64,000 nt of DNA from Mycolicibacterium rutilum (GCF_900108565.1 NZ_LT629971.1:1736001-1800000), one strand, 5' to 3'. Numbered from the stretch's first letter, positions 34,876 through 44,048 are shown. Made by a program: numbers and translations. The notes: generated by a model not told the origin, from the sequence alone.

Positions 34876-35334
34876 GTGAGGCGAACGGAAACGGATGTCG
34901 CAGCACCGCTGTTGCCATCCCTGGAAGGTCTCACGGCCCAGTTCTATGAGCATTGCCGACGTGAAGAGCTGTCGTTTCAGCGGTGTTCAAGGTGCGGCCG
35001 TTGGCGTCACGTTCCTCGCCTGACGTGTGCTGGCTGCGGCAGTAACTCCTGGTCTTGGCAGAGGTCGTCGGGCAGGGGAGTGGTATTCAGCCACACGGTT
35101 ATTCACCGCGCGCTGCATCCCGGGTTCGACGAGGCCGTCCCGTTCGTGTGCGCCGTTGTCGAAATGGATGAGGGTGTGCGGATGGTGGCACGGATAGTGG
35201 ACCTAGTTGCCGACCGGACGGCGGTGCTGGTTGATGCGGCCGTCGAGGTTGTCTATGTGCACGTCGCCGATGATGTTGTGCTGCCGGCATTTCGGCTGTC
35301 CGCTGCGGAAGTGCGGGGCGATGGCCGCCGCTGA
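34876..35334 (+). CDS. DUF35 OB-fold protein with zinc ribbon
   Basis: The 152-residue protein has a rubredoxin-like zinc ribbon with two CxxC pairs (CSRCGRWRHVPRLTCAGCGS, residues about 37-56) followed by an OB-fold (SGRGVVFSHTVIHRALHP, PFVCAVVEMDEGVRMVARIV). Such proteins are obligate partners of thiolase-like enzymes. GTG 34876 is 36 bp after the thiolase-like stop. The 3' end overlaps the MaoC gene by 14 bp, so all three should be made together. Confidence 0.9.
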   Translation: MRRTETDVAAPLLPSLEGLTAQFYEHCRREELSFQRCSRCGRWRHVPRLTCAGCGSNSWSWQRSSGRGVVFSHTVIHRALHPGFDEAVPFVCAVVEMDEGVRMVARIVDLVADRTAVLVDAAVEVVYVHVADDVVLPAFRLSAAEVRGDGRR

Positions 35335-36367
35335 CGAGTTGCGCGATCGTGTCGGTGAGAAGATCCACTTTCGAGGAGCCGACTCGGTGACGCAGAACGA
35401 CATCCGCCGCAAACTGGAGGTTTTCACCTTTTCCTGTCCGCTGCATGACGACGAGGCGGCAGCGAAGGCGCACGGGTACCTCGGCGTTGTGGCCCCGGTG
35501 ACGATGACCCCGCTGTGGGGGCTGCCGCCGTATTGGGCACCCGGACAGCCCAGTCCCTATCGGGTCGACGGGCAGGAGATGACGGGCAACATCACCGACA
35601 CGCTGGCTCTGCCATTCAGCCGATCGGTCAACGTCAGCAGCGAGTGGCAGTACCACACACCGCTGTACTTGGGGGACAGGTTGCAGGGGACTACGACGAT
35701 CATCTCGGTAGAGCAGAAGCGCACCCGGGTGGGTACCGGAGTCTTCCTGCAATACGAGTCGGAGTACGTGAAGTTTTCGGGAGAACTGGTGGCGCTCAAC
35801 CGAAATACCGTCTTCAACTACGACCCAGACGACGCCTCCAGGCCTGAGCCCGGCACTTCGGCCCGCGCCCAGCAGGGCGACCGAGGTCCCCGCACGCGCT
35901 CAGTGGATGATGCCGCTACCAGTGTCGACTGGAACACGCCACTTCAGTTCGACGACGTTACGGTCGGTGCGCAAGTGCGCGGACCGGCTCTGGCCCTGAC
36001 CTACCAGCGCATTGTGATGAACATTGCCGCGGATCGCATGTTTTCCGGGATACACCATAGCGCCGCGGCCGCTCATGCCGCGGGGCTTGCCGACATCATC
36101 TTCAATACTCGTGGCCTGGAAACTCTTTTCGAGACCGGGCTTCGTCGCTGGATGGGCCTTCGCGGCAGGTTGGTGCATCTGGGTCCGTTCAAGATGAGTG
36201 CCTCAGTTCACCCGGGCGACGTCGTGCAGGCGCGATGGACGGTGACTGGCAAGCATGCCGAGGCTGGCGCAGAAACCGTAGATCTCGATTTCGGTGTCTT
36301 CGCCGGGGATCGGCAAGCGGTGCAAGGGATTGCCACCATCGCCCTCGATGGCAAAGAGCAAAGCTGA
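35321..36367 (+). CDS. MaoC-like double hot-dog enoyl-CoA hydratase
   Basis: The 348-residue protein is made of two hot-dog domains: an N-terminal FAS1-like dehydratase domain (about 10-170) and a C-terminal MaoC domain (about 205-345). The catalytic pair is visible in the second as Asp238 and His245 (ADRMFSGIHH). It would hydrate an alpha,beta-unsaturated acyl-CoA to the beta-hydroxyacyl-CoA, which is the substrate needed by a retro-aldolase. ATG 35321 sits inside the DUF35 gene. The longer open frame upstream is not used. Confidence 0.87.
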   Translation: MAAADELRDRVGEKIHFRGADSVTQNDIRRKLEVFTFSCPLHDDEAAAKAHGYLGVVAPVTMTPLWGLPPYWAPGQPSPYRVDGQEMTGNITDTLALPFSRSVNVSSEWQYHTPLYLGDRLQGTTTIISVEQKRTRVGTGVFLQYESEYVKFSGELVALNRNTVFNYDPDDASRPEPGTSARAQQGDRGPRTRSVDDAATSVDWNTPLQFDDVTVGAQVRGPALALTYQRIVMNIAADRMFSGIHHSAAAAHAAGLADIIFNTRGLETLFETGLRRWMGLRGRLVHLGPFKMSASVHPGDVVQARWTVTGKHAEAGAETVDLDFGVFAGDRQAVQGIATIALDGKEQS

Positions 36368-36397
36368 TCAGAAGTTCGTAGGACAAGAAGGGGTCAA

Positions 36398-36595
36398 ATG
36401 AGTGTTATCAAGGCGGACGTGGAGGTCTGCCAAGGCTACGCGAACTGTGTCGTTGCAGCGGCCGACGTCTTCGACATCGGTGATACGGGAACCGTTGTCA
36501 TTCTTGATGACACGGTAACCGAGAGCGATGAGGCAAGGATCGTCACGGCAATTCGCAGTTGTCCCGTCTCGGCTCTACGTCTCGCAACGATTTGA
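36398..36595 (+). CDS. Ferredoxin, 3Fe-4S type (P450-associated kind)
   Basis: The 65-residue ferredoxin has cluster ligands Cys11 and Cys17 (CQGYANC) and Cys55 (CPV). The position that would hold a fourth cluster Cys is Tyr14. Non-Cys residues there are known in mycobacterial 3Fe-4S ferredoxins that serve cytochromes P450. ATG 36398 follows AAGAAGGGG, 30 bp after the MaoC gene. No P450 is in the window, so it may feed the Rieske oxygenases, of which the nearest starts at 36849 (inference). A matching reductase is not encoded here. Confidence 0.9.
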   Translation: MSVIKADVEVCQGYANCVVAAADVFDIGDTGTVVILDDTVTESDEARIVTAIRSCPVSALRLATI

Positions 36596-36699
36596 GTGAG
36601 ACGGCCGTGAACGTGCAAGTACCAGCGGGTGAGTGCGTCGACCATGGTTGAGACGAGTTGGTTCCCGAATGTACTTGCGTTTCAACCGGCATGAGTTCT

Positions 36700-36776
36700 C
36701 GTGTATTGCATCCTCAATCAGGATCTGGCTCCACTCGACGAGGTACGACGTGAGATCGACGCCTGGCAGACGCGGT
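36700..36776 (+). pseudogene. Possible remnant of a transposase C-terminus
   Basis: A short stretch reads CILNQDLAPLDEVRREIDAW and then QTR and a stop, which recalls the end of IS630-family transposases. No further part of such an element is visible. The assignment rests on a short resemblance only. Confidence 0.2.
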
Positions 36777-36848
36777 GACGGTTTGTGGTGATCTGAGTTA
36801 CGGCTGTCTCGGGGGTGGTTCGGGCATTACAGCAAAGGAAAGGTACCG

Positions 36849-38264
36849 ATGACGTTAAAAATGAGTACTTCAGGCGGTTCGGACACGACCGCTCGTAGTC
36901 TCGTCGATGTCGATCGCGGGGAGATCAGTCGCGAAATCTTCACCGATGCTTCGATTTTCAACCGTGAGTTGGAGTATTTGTTTCCGCGAGCCTGGTTGTT
37001 TGTGGGCCATGCCACGCAGGTGTCTGCGCCGGGCCAGTTCTTCTCGTCGAGGATGGGTTCGGATCCGGTGCTGTTGACCCGTGACGCTCAAGGCGATGTG
37101 AATGTCCTGCTCAATTCGTGCCGACATCGGGGTATGGCGGTGTGTCGCTACGACGAGGGCCGTACGCTGCAGTTCACCTGCCCCTACCATGGCTGGTCGT
37201 ACTCGATGGACGGTTCGCTGGTGTCCACTCCAGGGGATTTGCACGGTGTGCCGCAGCAGGGCATGGCCTACGGCAATGGCCTTGACAAAGCGAGTTGGGG
37301 ACTTGTCAGGGCTGCCAAGGTGCACAACTTCAAAGGCCTGATCTTCGCGTGCTGGGACCCCGCCGCCCCGGATTTCGACGAGTATGTCGGCGACTTTCAC
37401 TATTGGCTGGACAACCTGGCTGATGCTTTCGATGGCACCGAGGGCGCGACCGAGGTGTTCCGTGGAGTGCAGAAGTGGCGCATCAGATCGAATTGGAAGT
37501 TCGTTTCAGAAAACTTTCTGGGCGATACCTATCACGGGGCGACGACTCACGCCTCAGTTGAACAGGTGGGTATCGGCCCGGGCGGCAGAAACTCCCGGCG
37601 TCACGGTGAACGACAGGATCAGGGTGGTTTTTCGAAGGGCCGAGTGAAGACGTCGTTTCGTACGGGCCACGGTGCATCGGACAACCTGGCGTATGAGATC
37701 GCCTATCCTGAGTTCGCCGAAGAACCGGCCTTGAGTGAGTACTTCTCCCAGGCCTGGGCACTCCGTAAAGAGCGGTTAGAGGCGCAGGGCAGACAGCTCG
37801 GTGGTCGTGGCCCAGCGACGATGTTCCCCAATATGTCGTTCTCCGCCGGTTTTCCGCGGACGATCCTGGTGTCACACCCGATCAGCCCCACCGAAACCGA
37901 AGTGTGGCGGTGGTACCTCATCGACAAGAACGCTCCCGATGATGTACGTGACTGGCTGCGCCGCTATTACATGCGCTACTCGGGTCCTGGAGGGATGACG
38001 GAGCAAGACGATATGGAGAACTGGAATTACGCGACGCAGGCCAGCCAGGGCGTGATAGCCCGGCGCTATCCCTACAACTATCAGCAGGGTCTCGATATGG
38101 AAACTCCCAGTGCGCTCGACCAGGCGGTGCATTCTCACCACCCCATCGCAGGCGAGGTGAATGCACGCGCCTTTTACCGGCGATGGGCCGAGTTCACCGA
38201 CAACCTCTCGTGGCCTCAACTCATCGAACTTGCCAAATCCGACGAGAGAGCCGCACGGTCGTGA
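36849..38264 (+). CDS. Rieske ring-hydroxylating dioxygenase alpha subunit (pair 4)
   Basis: The 471-residue catalytic subunit has [2Fe-2S] ligands Cys91-His93 (CRHRG) and Cys111-His114 (CPYHGW), and iron site ENFLGDTYHGATTH. The middle carries an insertion rich in Arg/Gly (about 250-275) not seen in the other alpha subunits. The EQDDMENW block is the C-terminal ligand region. It belongs to a different subgroup from alphas 1, 3 and 6. ATG 36849 follows AAAGGAAAGG. The beta gene overlaps its stop (GTGA). Confidence 0.93.
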   Translation: MTLKMSTSGGSDTTARSLVDVDRGEISREIFTDASIFNRELEYLFPRAWLFVGHATQVSAPGQFFSSRMGSDPVLLTRDAQGDVNVLLNSCRHRGMAVCRYDEGRTLQFTCPYHGWSYSMDGSLVSTPGDLHGVPQQGMAYGNGLDKASWGLVRAAKVHNFKGLIFACWDPAAPDFDEYVGDFHYWLDNLADAFDGTEGATEVFRGVQKWRIRSNWKFVSENFLGDTYHGATTHASVEQVGIGPGGRNSRRHGERQDQGGFSKGRVKTSFRTGHGASDNLAYEIAYPEFAEEPALSEYFSQAWALRKERLEAQGRQLGGRGPATMFPNMSFSAGFPRTILVSHPISPTETEVWRWYLIDKNAPDDVRDWLRRYYMRYSGPGGMTEQDDMENWNYATQASQGVIARRYPYNYQQGLDMETPSALDQAVHSHHPIAGEVNARAFYRRWAEFTDNLSWPQLIELAKSDERAARS

Positions 38265-38815
38265 GTGCAACGGGCGGTGAAATTTCCACGAGGCAGGATG
38301 CGGTAGAGAAGTTGCTGCTTCAGGCCGAAATCGCCGATTTCCTCTATCGGGAAGCCGACCTGCTCGACGAACGACGTTACTCCGAATGGCTCGGTCTGCT
38401 CACCGACGACTACGAGTACTCCGTTCCACTGCGGGCGAACGTCGCCTACGACGACCTCGCGCAGCTGGAGCAGACTCAGGAAGGTCACGACATCTGCTGG
38501 TTCGACGAGAAAAAGGAGACCGTCGCTTTGCGGGTGGAGCAGCTGATGACTGGCCTGCACTGGGCCGAAGAACCCGTCTCGCGAGTGTCACACCTAGTCA
38601 CCAACGTGCGTATTGAAGGAGTAGACGGCGCGGAAGTCGAGGTGAGTTGCCGGTTCCTGGTGTATCGAAACCGGGTCGCCGATGAGACTGATTTTCTGGT
38701 CGGCCGGCGCAAGGACCGGTTGCGCCGCGTCGCCGGTGACTGGCAACTGTGCCGTCGCCGGCTACTCCTCGACCAAACGGTCTTACTCGCTAAGAACCTG
38801 TCGATCATTCTATGA
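38261..38815 (+). CDS. Ring-hydroxylating dioxygenase beta subunit (pair 4)
   Basis: The 184-residue NTF2-fold subunit shows AEIADFLYREADLLDERRYSEWLGLL, HWAEEPVSRVSHLVTNVRI and a QTVLLAKNLSIIL tail. GTG 38261 overlaps the alpha stop; the open frame from 38183 is an artefact. An insert of about 10 residues (AQLEQTQEGHDICWF, near 65-80) distinguishes it from the others. It forms the hexamer with the preceding alpha subunit. Confidence 0.91.
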   Translation: MSATGGEISTRQDAVEKLLLQAEIADFLYREADLLDERRYSEWLGLLTDDYEYSVPLRANVAYDDLAQLEQTQEGHDICWFDEKKETVALRVEQLMTGLHWAEEPVSRVSHLVTNVRIEGVDGAEVEVSCRFLVYRNRVADETDFLVGRRKDRLRRVAGDWQLCRRRLLLDQTVLLAKNLSIIL

Positions 38816-38914
38816 AGCCGGACCATGTCCTTGAACCCTTGACCTTCAGCACGGCAAAATATATTCTTCTCTAAACCCATTTGATGGGCCGCGACCGATG
38901 AGGGGGCAGCTGGA

Positions 38915-39358
38915 TTGTCTACTTCGCTCCAACCGAAGCGGCGTGCCGATGACGTGACCGCCCTGCGTGTGATGACAGAGGAAATGCGCCCGCTTCTCGT
39001 CGGCGACGGGTACCAGATGTTCGATGTGCGCGCTCCGCAATCATCGGGCCCACCGCCGCACCAGCATCCCTGGGATGAAAGCTATGTCGTGCTGGAGGGC
39101 GAACTGTGGGTAAGCCGCGGCGGCGAAGAAGCGACCCTGCAGGTGGGTGAGGCGATTCGAGTGCCGGCTGGCGTCGTGCACGCCTATCGCGTTCTCTCTG
39201 ACGGCGCCCGGTGGATCACGACTTCGTCTTGCCCGGGCGGCGCGCTGGATTTCTTTTCAGACGTGGACGAAACGTCGAACGGTCCGGGTGACGTGAAGGC
39301 CCTCATTGAGGCGGCCAAGCGAAACAGTGTCCGATTCGCCGATCCGGCGCTGGGATAG
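38915..39358 (+). CDS. Small cupin-domain protein
   Basis: The 147-residue single-cupin protein has metal-binding motif 1 at PPHQHPWDESYVVLEGELW (His, His, Glu) and motif 2 at GEAIRVPAGVVHAYRV (His), so a bound metal is likely. Functions of this size class range from isomerases to small dioxygenases and sensors. TTG 38915 follows GAGGGGG. It lies 99 bp after Rieske pair 4. No specific reaction can be named. Confidence 0.85.
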   Translation: MSTSLQPKRRADDVTALRVMTEEMRPLLVGDGYQMFDVRAPQSSGPPPHQHPWDESYVVLEGELWVSRGGEEATLQVGEAIRVPAGVVHAYRVLSDGARWITTSSCPGGALDFFSDVDETSNGPGDVKALIEAAKRNSVRFADPALG

Positions 39359-39447
39359 CCGTCTGTTGAGCCACCATGCCGCAGATGCCGGCATTCGCCG
39401 ACTGTGTCGGTAGTCGGTTTACGGCCTGACATTCGGTGGTCGGTGTC

Positions 39448-40341
39448 ATGAGGCGGGTCGGCGTGATCGGCTTGGGCGGCATGGGTTCCGCGCTGGCGGC
39501 GTCACTTCTTGCGACGGACCATTACGTAGTCTGTTTCGACATTCGGCCCGACGTATTACGCCCAATTGTCGAGCTAGGCGCCGAGGCTGCTGCGGACGCG
39601 CGTGAGTTGGCCGGCGCATGTGATGTCGTTTTGACGTTCCTCCCGGGGCCGAGTCAGGTGCTGGAGGTGGCGCTCGGGTCGGAGCGAGGTGTCCTGGCCG
39701 GCCTTGCCGACGGGGCCGCCCTGCTGGATATGTCGACCTGTAATCCCGAGGTCGCAGCAATCATCGGTCAGGCCTACGACGCGGCTGGGAGGCGTTTTGT
39801 CGATTGCCCCGTCAGCCGAAAGGCGCCGAACATGACCGTTCTGGTCGGAGGCCCAAGCGGGGTGCTCGGCCCTGATGCCGATGTCCTCGCCGCCGTCTCG
39901 CGCACCTTGGTGTACTGCGGCCAACGAGGTGCGGGATATGCCACCAAGCTCCTCAACCAGCACATCAAGTACAGCTGGTACCTCGCTTCGGCGGAAGCCC
40001 TCTTAATCGCTGAGGCGATGGGATTGAATGCCGGCGACGTAGCCGACGCGATCGCGGAGTGCAGCGGGGGGGACTCGGGTCTCACCACGGCGGCGGCGTA
40101 CTTCCGCCACGACACCGAGTCAGTTAGAAACCGCGCCCCCGCTAGCACCATTACGAAAGACTCCGCGCTCGCGGAACGAATGGCGACGAACGCCGGTATC
40201 CGCAGCAGGACGCTTGAGCCCGTCGTGGACTTCTTCCAAAGCGTTGCGGCCTCGGAGTTTCGCGACCGTGCCTACCCCGAAAGCACAGAACTTCTTCAAC
40301 GAATCCGGTCGATGCCTCCGAAGTCAACCTCCACGCCGTGA
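39448..40341 (+). CDS. NAD(P)-binding beta-hydroxyacid dehydrogenase (HIBADH-like)
   Basis: The 297-residue protein of the 3-hydroxyisobutyrate/6-phosphogluconate dehydrogenase family has an N-terminal Rossmann motif GLGGMGSA, a substrate-binding segment DCPVSRKAPN, and the conserved Lys in TKLLNQHIKYSWY. ATG 39448 gives the standard N-terminus; GTG 39436 is an alternative. It may oxidise a hydroxy acid released by the upstream CoA/aldolase module (inference). Confidence 0.88.
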   Translation: MRRVGVIGLGGMGSALAASLLATDHYVVCFDIRPDVLRPIVELGAEAAADARELAGACDVVLTFLPGPSQVLEVALGSERGVLAGLADGAALLDMSTCNPEVAAIIGQAYDAAGRRFVDCPVSRKAPNMTVLVGGPSGVLGPDADVLAAVSRTLVYCGQRGAGYATKLLNQHIKYSWYLASAEALLIAEAMGLNAGDVADAIAECSGGDSGLTTAAAYFRHDTESVRNRAPASTITKDSALAERMATNAGIRSRTLEPVVDFFQSVAASEFRDRAYPESTELLQRIRSMPPKSTSTP

Positions 40342-40446
40342 CAGTAAGGCGCTCACGCTGTATAGCTAACTGAATTGTAAACGGGGCCGAATATCGGTGA
40401 GCGGAAAGAAAGACCACCGACCATTTGCCGGTATGATCACCACCCG

Positions 40447-41010
40447 GTGGAGATGTCTGCCGAACCGCTGATCAACGTTGCAAGGGACGTCATGACTACC
40501 GAGAAGTTGACGATGGCCCAACAGGTCGCGGCCAAGACCCGCGAAGCCGGACCCGATCACGACCCCTCTTCGTTGGCGCTCCCGCTTGCGCTCTACCGTG
40601 CCGTGACCGCCTTCGGTCGGGTAGCCGTCGATGAGTTGACGCCGGTAGACCTCTCGATGAGCCAGTTCAACGTTCTGACCGTCCTGAAGCGCGCCGACGG
40701 GCCGATCACGATGGGCGCACTGGCCGATTCTATTTCCGTACGCCAAGCCAGCCTGACGAGCGTGGTGGACACGCTGACCAAGGCAGGTTTTGTCACACGC
40801 AAGATGAATCCCCGCGATCGGCGCTCGGTAGTGGTCGCGATATCGAAGAAGGGCGATCAGTTCATGACCGAGTTTCTGCCCGGTCATTACGACTTTCTGC
40901 AGAGACTCTTTGCCGGTATCAACCCGCGACACAGGCAGCAGCTGCTTGCACGACTGAACGAACTAATAGATTGCTTGGAGAACTACCCGAGCGGCCAGCG
41001 CACCTCCTGA
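40447..41010 (+). CDS. MarR-family transcriptional regulator 2
   Basis: The 187-residue winged-helix protein has its recognition region at ITMGALADSISVRQASLTSVVDTLTKAGFV and wing MNPRDRRSVVVAISKKG. Start is GTG 40447; ATG 40453 or ATG 40492 would also work. It ends the cluster that begins with Rieske pair 3 and probably regulates it in response to an aromatic ligand (inference). The second IS21 element inserted about 360 bp downstream. Confidence 0.9.
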   Translation: MEMSAEPLINVARDVMTTEKLTMAQQVAAKTREAGPDHDPSSLALPLALYRAVTAFGRVAVDELTPVDLSMSQFNVLTVLKRADGPITMGALADSISVRQASLTSVVDTLTKAGFVTRKMNPRDRRSVVVAISKKGDQFMTEFLPGHYDFLQRLFAGINPRHRQQLLARLNELIDCLENYPSGQRTS

Positions 41011-41369
41011 TCAGTCCCCGGGTATAGGACGGTCGACGCCGCTACGGTGCTGACGTCCACTCACCGGTCCTCGCATGGCATCCACGGCTCCAACTGAGGG
41101 GTCTATCGGGTGCACTCAGGTAGTGAATACTCCCGAGAAGAACGTTCGCTCGTCGGCTAGGTTGCGTCCGACCTTGGTGAAACGTGGCAGTCCGCGTGGC
41201 GCTCAGGGTTTGTCGCGAGGTGCGAATGACATTGCGGCACAGAAGAATTATTGATACGACGCTGCACGACCGCAATGAAGAACTGTGTCGATGTGATGGT
41301 CGACAGTTTGCGTCGGCAGCCGCACCGCTGCGCCCGCGTGACGTGGGCATCGTCTCCCCTTCGAGAGTC
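41011..41369. other. Intergenic region left of IS21 element 2
   Basis: I see no gene in these 359 bases. Short open frames here lack codon bias and family motifs. Before the IS insertion this DNA was joined directly to the leader of the hydrolase gene at 44112. Confidence 0.45.
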
Positions 41370-41374
41370 CCATT
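41370..41374. repeat. 5-bp target-site duplication (CCATT) of IS21 element 2, left copy
   Basis: CCATT directly precedes the left terminus at 41375 and is repeated at 44020-44024 directly after the right terminus. A length of 5 bp is within the 4-8 bp usual for IS21. Confidence 0.8.
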
Positions 41375-41435
41375 TGTCGCTTGCCAGGGTGATGGGACCA
41401 CCTGATTGCCAGGGGGATGGGACCACCGTGGCGCG

Positions 41436-42233
41436 TTACTGAGGATGCTCGTCGGCGGGGTCTGGGTCAAGCTGGGGCCGGGTCCGTTGGCGGTAGGACG
41501 GTCCTTCGATGACCAGGGTGTGCGCGGCGGAGGTCAGCCGGTCGATGGCTGATTGAGCCAGCAGGGTGTCGGCGGTCATGGTCAGCCATTCAGCGGGCTC
41601 GCGGTTCGACGTCACGATCGTGGTCTTGGCGCGATGGCGCTCGACGACGATCTCGTAGAAGTCGCTGGTTTCGGTGGCATCGAGCGGGCGTAGCGCGAAG
41701 TCGTCGATGATCAGGACGTCCACGGCGGCCAGGCGGCGGATCTCGGCGTCGACGGTGTGGTCGAGGCGGGCGGCGCGCAGCCGGGTGAACAGTTTGTCGG
41801 CCCGGCCGAACACGACGGTGTGTCTGCGTCGAATGGCCATGTGTCCCAATGCTGTTGCCAGATGCGTCTTGCCAACACCAACGGGCCCGAGGACGATCGC
41901 GGACTGGCCGGCGTCGAGGAACCGCAGTGAGGTCAGATCCCCCAGCAGGGTGCGGTCATAGCGCAGGTCCTCGTGTGCGGTCCAGGTATCAAACCGCATG
42001 GTGGGGTCGAGTCCGGCTTTGGTCGCCCGCAACGCGGCGGAGCGGGATTCGCGTCGGGAGACCTCGTCGGCCAGCAGCGTTTCCAGGAACCCGATGTGAC
42101 TGAGTTTGTGTTGGCGGGCCAGAGCGGCGCGTTCGGGCAGGGTGTCGGCCATCGCGCCGAGTTTGAGGGTCTTGAGCAGTCGGAGCAGGTCAGCGCCGAT
42201 CGGGTCGGTGGCGCCACGGGCGGTGGTGGTCAT
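41436..42233 (-). CDS. IS21-family helper ATPase IstB (element 2)
   Basis: The 265-residue AAA+ ATPase has Walker A GPVGVGKTH, Walker B VLIIDDFALR and sensor TTIVTSNREP. ATG 42233 is 2 bp beyond the istA stop, so the genes are coupled; the open frame to 42254 is an extension. It is only distantly similar to the IstB of element 1. It looks intact. Confidence 0.9.
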   Translation of the reverse strand: MTTTARGATDPIGADLLRLLKTLKLGAMADTLPERAALARQHKLSHIGFLETLLADEVSRRESRSAALRATKAGLDPTMRFDTWTAHEDLRYDRTLLGDLTSLRFLDAGQSAIVLGPVGVGKTHLATALGHMAIRRRHTVVFGRADKLFTRLRAARLDHTVDAEIRRLAAVDVLIIDDFALRPLDATETSDFYEIVVERHRAKTTIVTSNREPAEWLTMTADTLLAQSAIDRLTSAAHTLVIEGPSYRQRTRPQLDPDPADEHPQ

Positions 42234-42234
42234 G

Positions 42235-43859
42235 TCAGCGGTTCTCCTCGGCAACGGTGGTAGTGATGATGGTCAATGGTGTTGGGGTGGAGCTGAATTC
42301 GGATGGATCGCGGGCGAAGCGGGTGGCGGTGTGGCGGACGGCCTTCGGCAGCGCGGGTGTGCTGGTCTCGGTGGCACGCTCGAGCATGGAGGCGATCTTG
42401 TTCACCGAGACGACATCAAGATCCAGCGACAGTGCGCAGGCCTGTTCGACCCGGTCGGCGCCGTAGCGGCGCACCAGGCCCAGCAGCCGGTAGACGGTGC
42501 GCATCTTCGTCCAGGGCAGCCGGTCATCGAGGATGCGTTCGGCGTAGATCCCGACGTTGGGGCCGTGCGCGGCGCAGGTGGCGATCAATGTCGTCACATC
42601 GCGCAGCGCGTAGCCGGTCTTGTGTTCGGGCAGATCAGCGGGGTCGGTGCTGCGCCCACCGGCCGGCTGGCGAGGATGGACCTTGACCAGCACGCCGCGG
42701 CGATAGAACTTCACCAACTCGGTGTCGGCCCGCACGTCCAGGTACTGACCGATCCAGCACTCGGGCAGCGAATACAGCGCCTTGGCGACCTCGGCGTGGA
42801 AATCGCGGTGCACCTTGACCGTCTTGAACACCGGCACGTCATAAACCCCTGGCACCGGCAACAGCCGGGACTGTTCCTCGGCGGTGAACACCTCCAGCGG
42901 ACGAGCGCAGATGGTGCCGTGTGTGCGGGTGCCCGCGGTGTCACGACACCACACCGTCGCCGCCTGCTGCGCATGGGCCAGGCTGGTGAATGTTTCACCG
43001 TCCCAGAAGTTTCGGCGCACGTACTGCACGGCGCGTTCCACTCGCGGCTTGTCCTTCGGCGAGGCCACCCGCGCCGGGTCGGTCAGGAACCCGACATGCC
43101 CGGCGTAGTCCAGCCAGCCCTGGCTGAACTGCGGGTTGACCGCATCGGCGGCGGCGATCACCGGTTTGAGGTTGTCGGGGATCAGCACGGCGAACACGCC
43201 GCCGAAGAACTCCCAGTGGCCGCCTCGCAGCCGGCGATCACCGCGGCCAGAGTCTGCGAGTAGGACAGCCACACAAACATGTGCCGGGAGTACACCGCGG
43301 TGAAGATCAGCGCATGCACCTTGCGGCGGCGCCCATCATCGACGTCAGTGAGCATCCCCAGATAGCCGAAGTCGACCTGGCACTCCACCCCGGGATCACC
43401 ATCAGCGACCCGCACCGTGAGATCTTTGCGGCCGAAACCGCAACGCTGGCTGGCGAATCGGTGCAACGTCCGATACGGCACCACACAGCCCTGCCTTCCC
43501 AGCAGAGTGTGGATCTTGGTCACTGTCAACGGCCGCTGCTCACCAGAGCCGGCCACCCACTTGGTGATCTGATCCTCGAACCCCAATAACTGCTCCCACG
43601 CCGCGCCGTGACCATCGGGGCGAACCGGGCGCACCGCTTCGGCGACCATCCCGATCAGACCGTCGTCGATCGCGCCGGCGTCGTCGCCGCGGCGCAGACC
43701 GGCCGCGTGGGCGGCCTCGACGTAACGGCGCACCGTTTTGCGATCCACACCGCAATGCGCGGCGATCGTCCGGTACCCCGGCGCCGGTAACCCCGCCACG
43801 CCCAGCCACACCCGCAGAACTTCCCTGATCTCGTTCACACTGACCTCCCGAAAAGCCAT
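42235..43859 (-). pseudogene. IS21-family transposase IstA (element 2), frameshifted
   Basis: The N-terminal half (from ATG 43859, MAFREVSVNEIREV) has the HTH GYRTIAAHCGVDRKTVRRYVEAA and DDE core VECQVDFGYLGM. Near 43214-43218 the frame changes: the family continuation is EAAWEFFGGVFAVLIPDNLKP, but the DNA has two extra bases so that Trp-Glu-Phe falls in the other frame. The C-terminal half then runs intact to 42235 (TLIATCAAHGPNVG). The lesion either inactivates the transposase or is a sequencing error. Confidence 0.85.
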
Positions 43860-44019
43860 GCCGGCGACCTCCGTGACTTGAGCTGTCACGGCGATCGAAC
43901 GAACAAATGAAAAGACCACCGACGCGACGCGCCGGTGGTCCCATAACTGGCAATCCAGGTGGTCCCATCACCCTGGCAAAAATCAGGTCACACTGGTCCC
44001 ATCCTCATGGCAGGCGACA

Positions 44020-44024
44020 CCATT
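44020..44024. repeat. 5-bp target-site duplication (CCATT), right copy
   Basis: It matches 41370-41374 exactly and directly follows the right terminus of IS21 element 2. Confidence 0.8.
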
Positions 44025-44048
44025 TACACAGAAGCCTAAATTTCTACC

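Larger units (their letters stand above)
41375..44019 (-). mobile_element. IS21-family element 2 (2645 bp)
   Basis: The ends are TGTCGCTTGCCA (41375) and, inverted, TGTCGCCTGCCA (44019). Each end carries several copies of GATGGGACCA spaced along the terminus (left 41391-41400 and 41415-41424; right copies between 43935 and 44002). istB and a frameshifted istA lie between them. The precise CCATT duplication shows a single clean insertion with little later change. It differs in terminal repeats and in protein sequence from IS21 element 1. Confidence 0.92.

Noticed and set aside
41473..43263. Plus-strand frames across IS21 element 2
   Set aside because: They are antisense to istA and istB, which carry clear HTH, DDE and Walker motifs.
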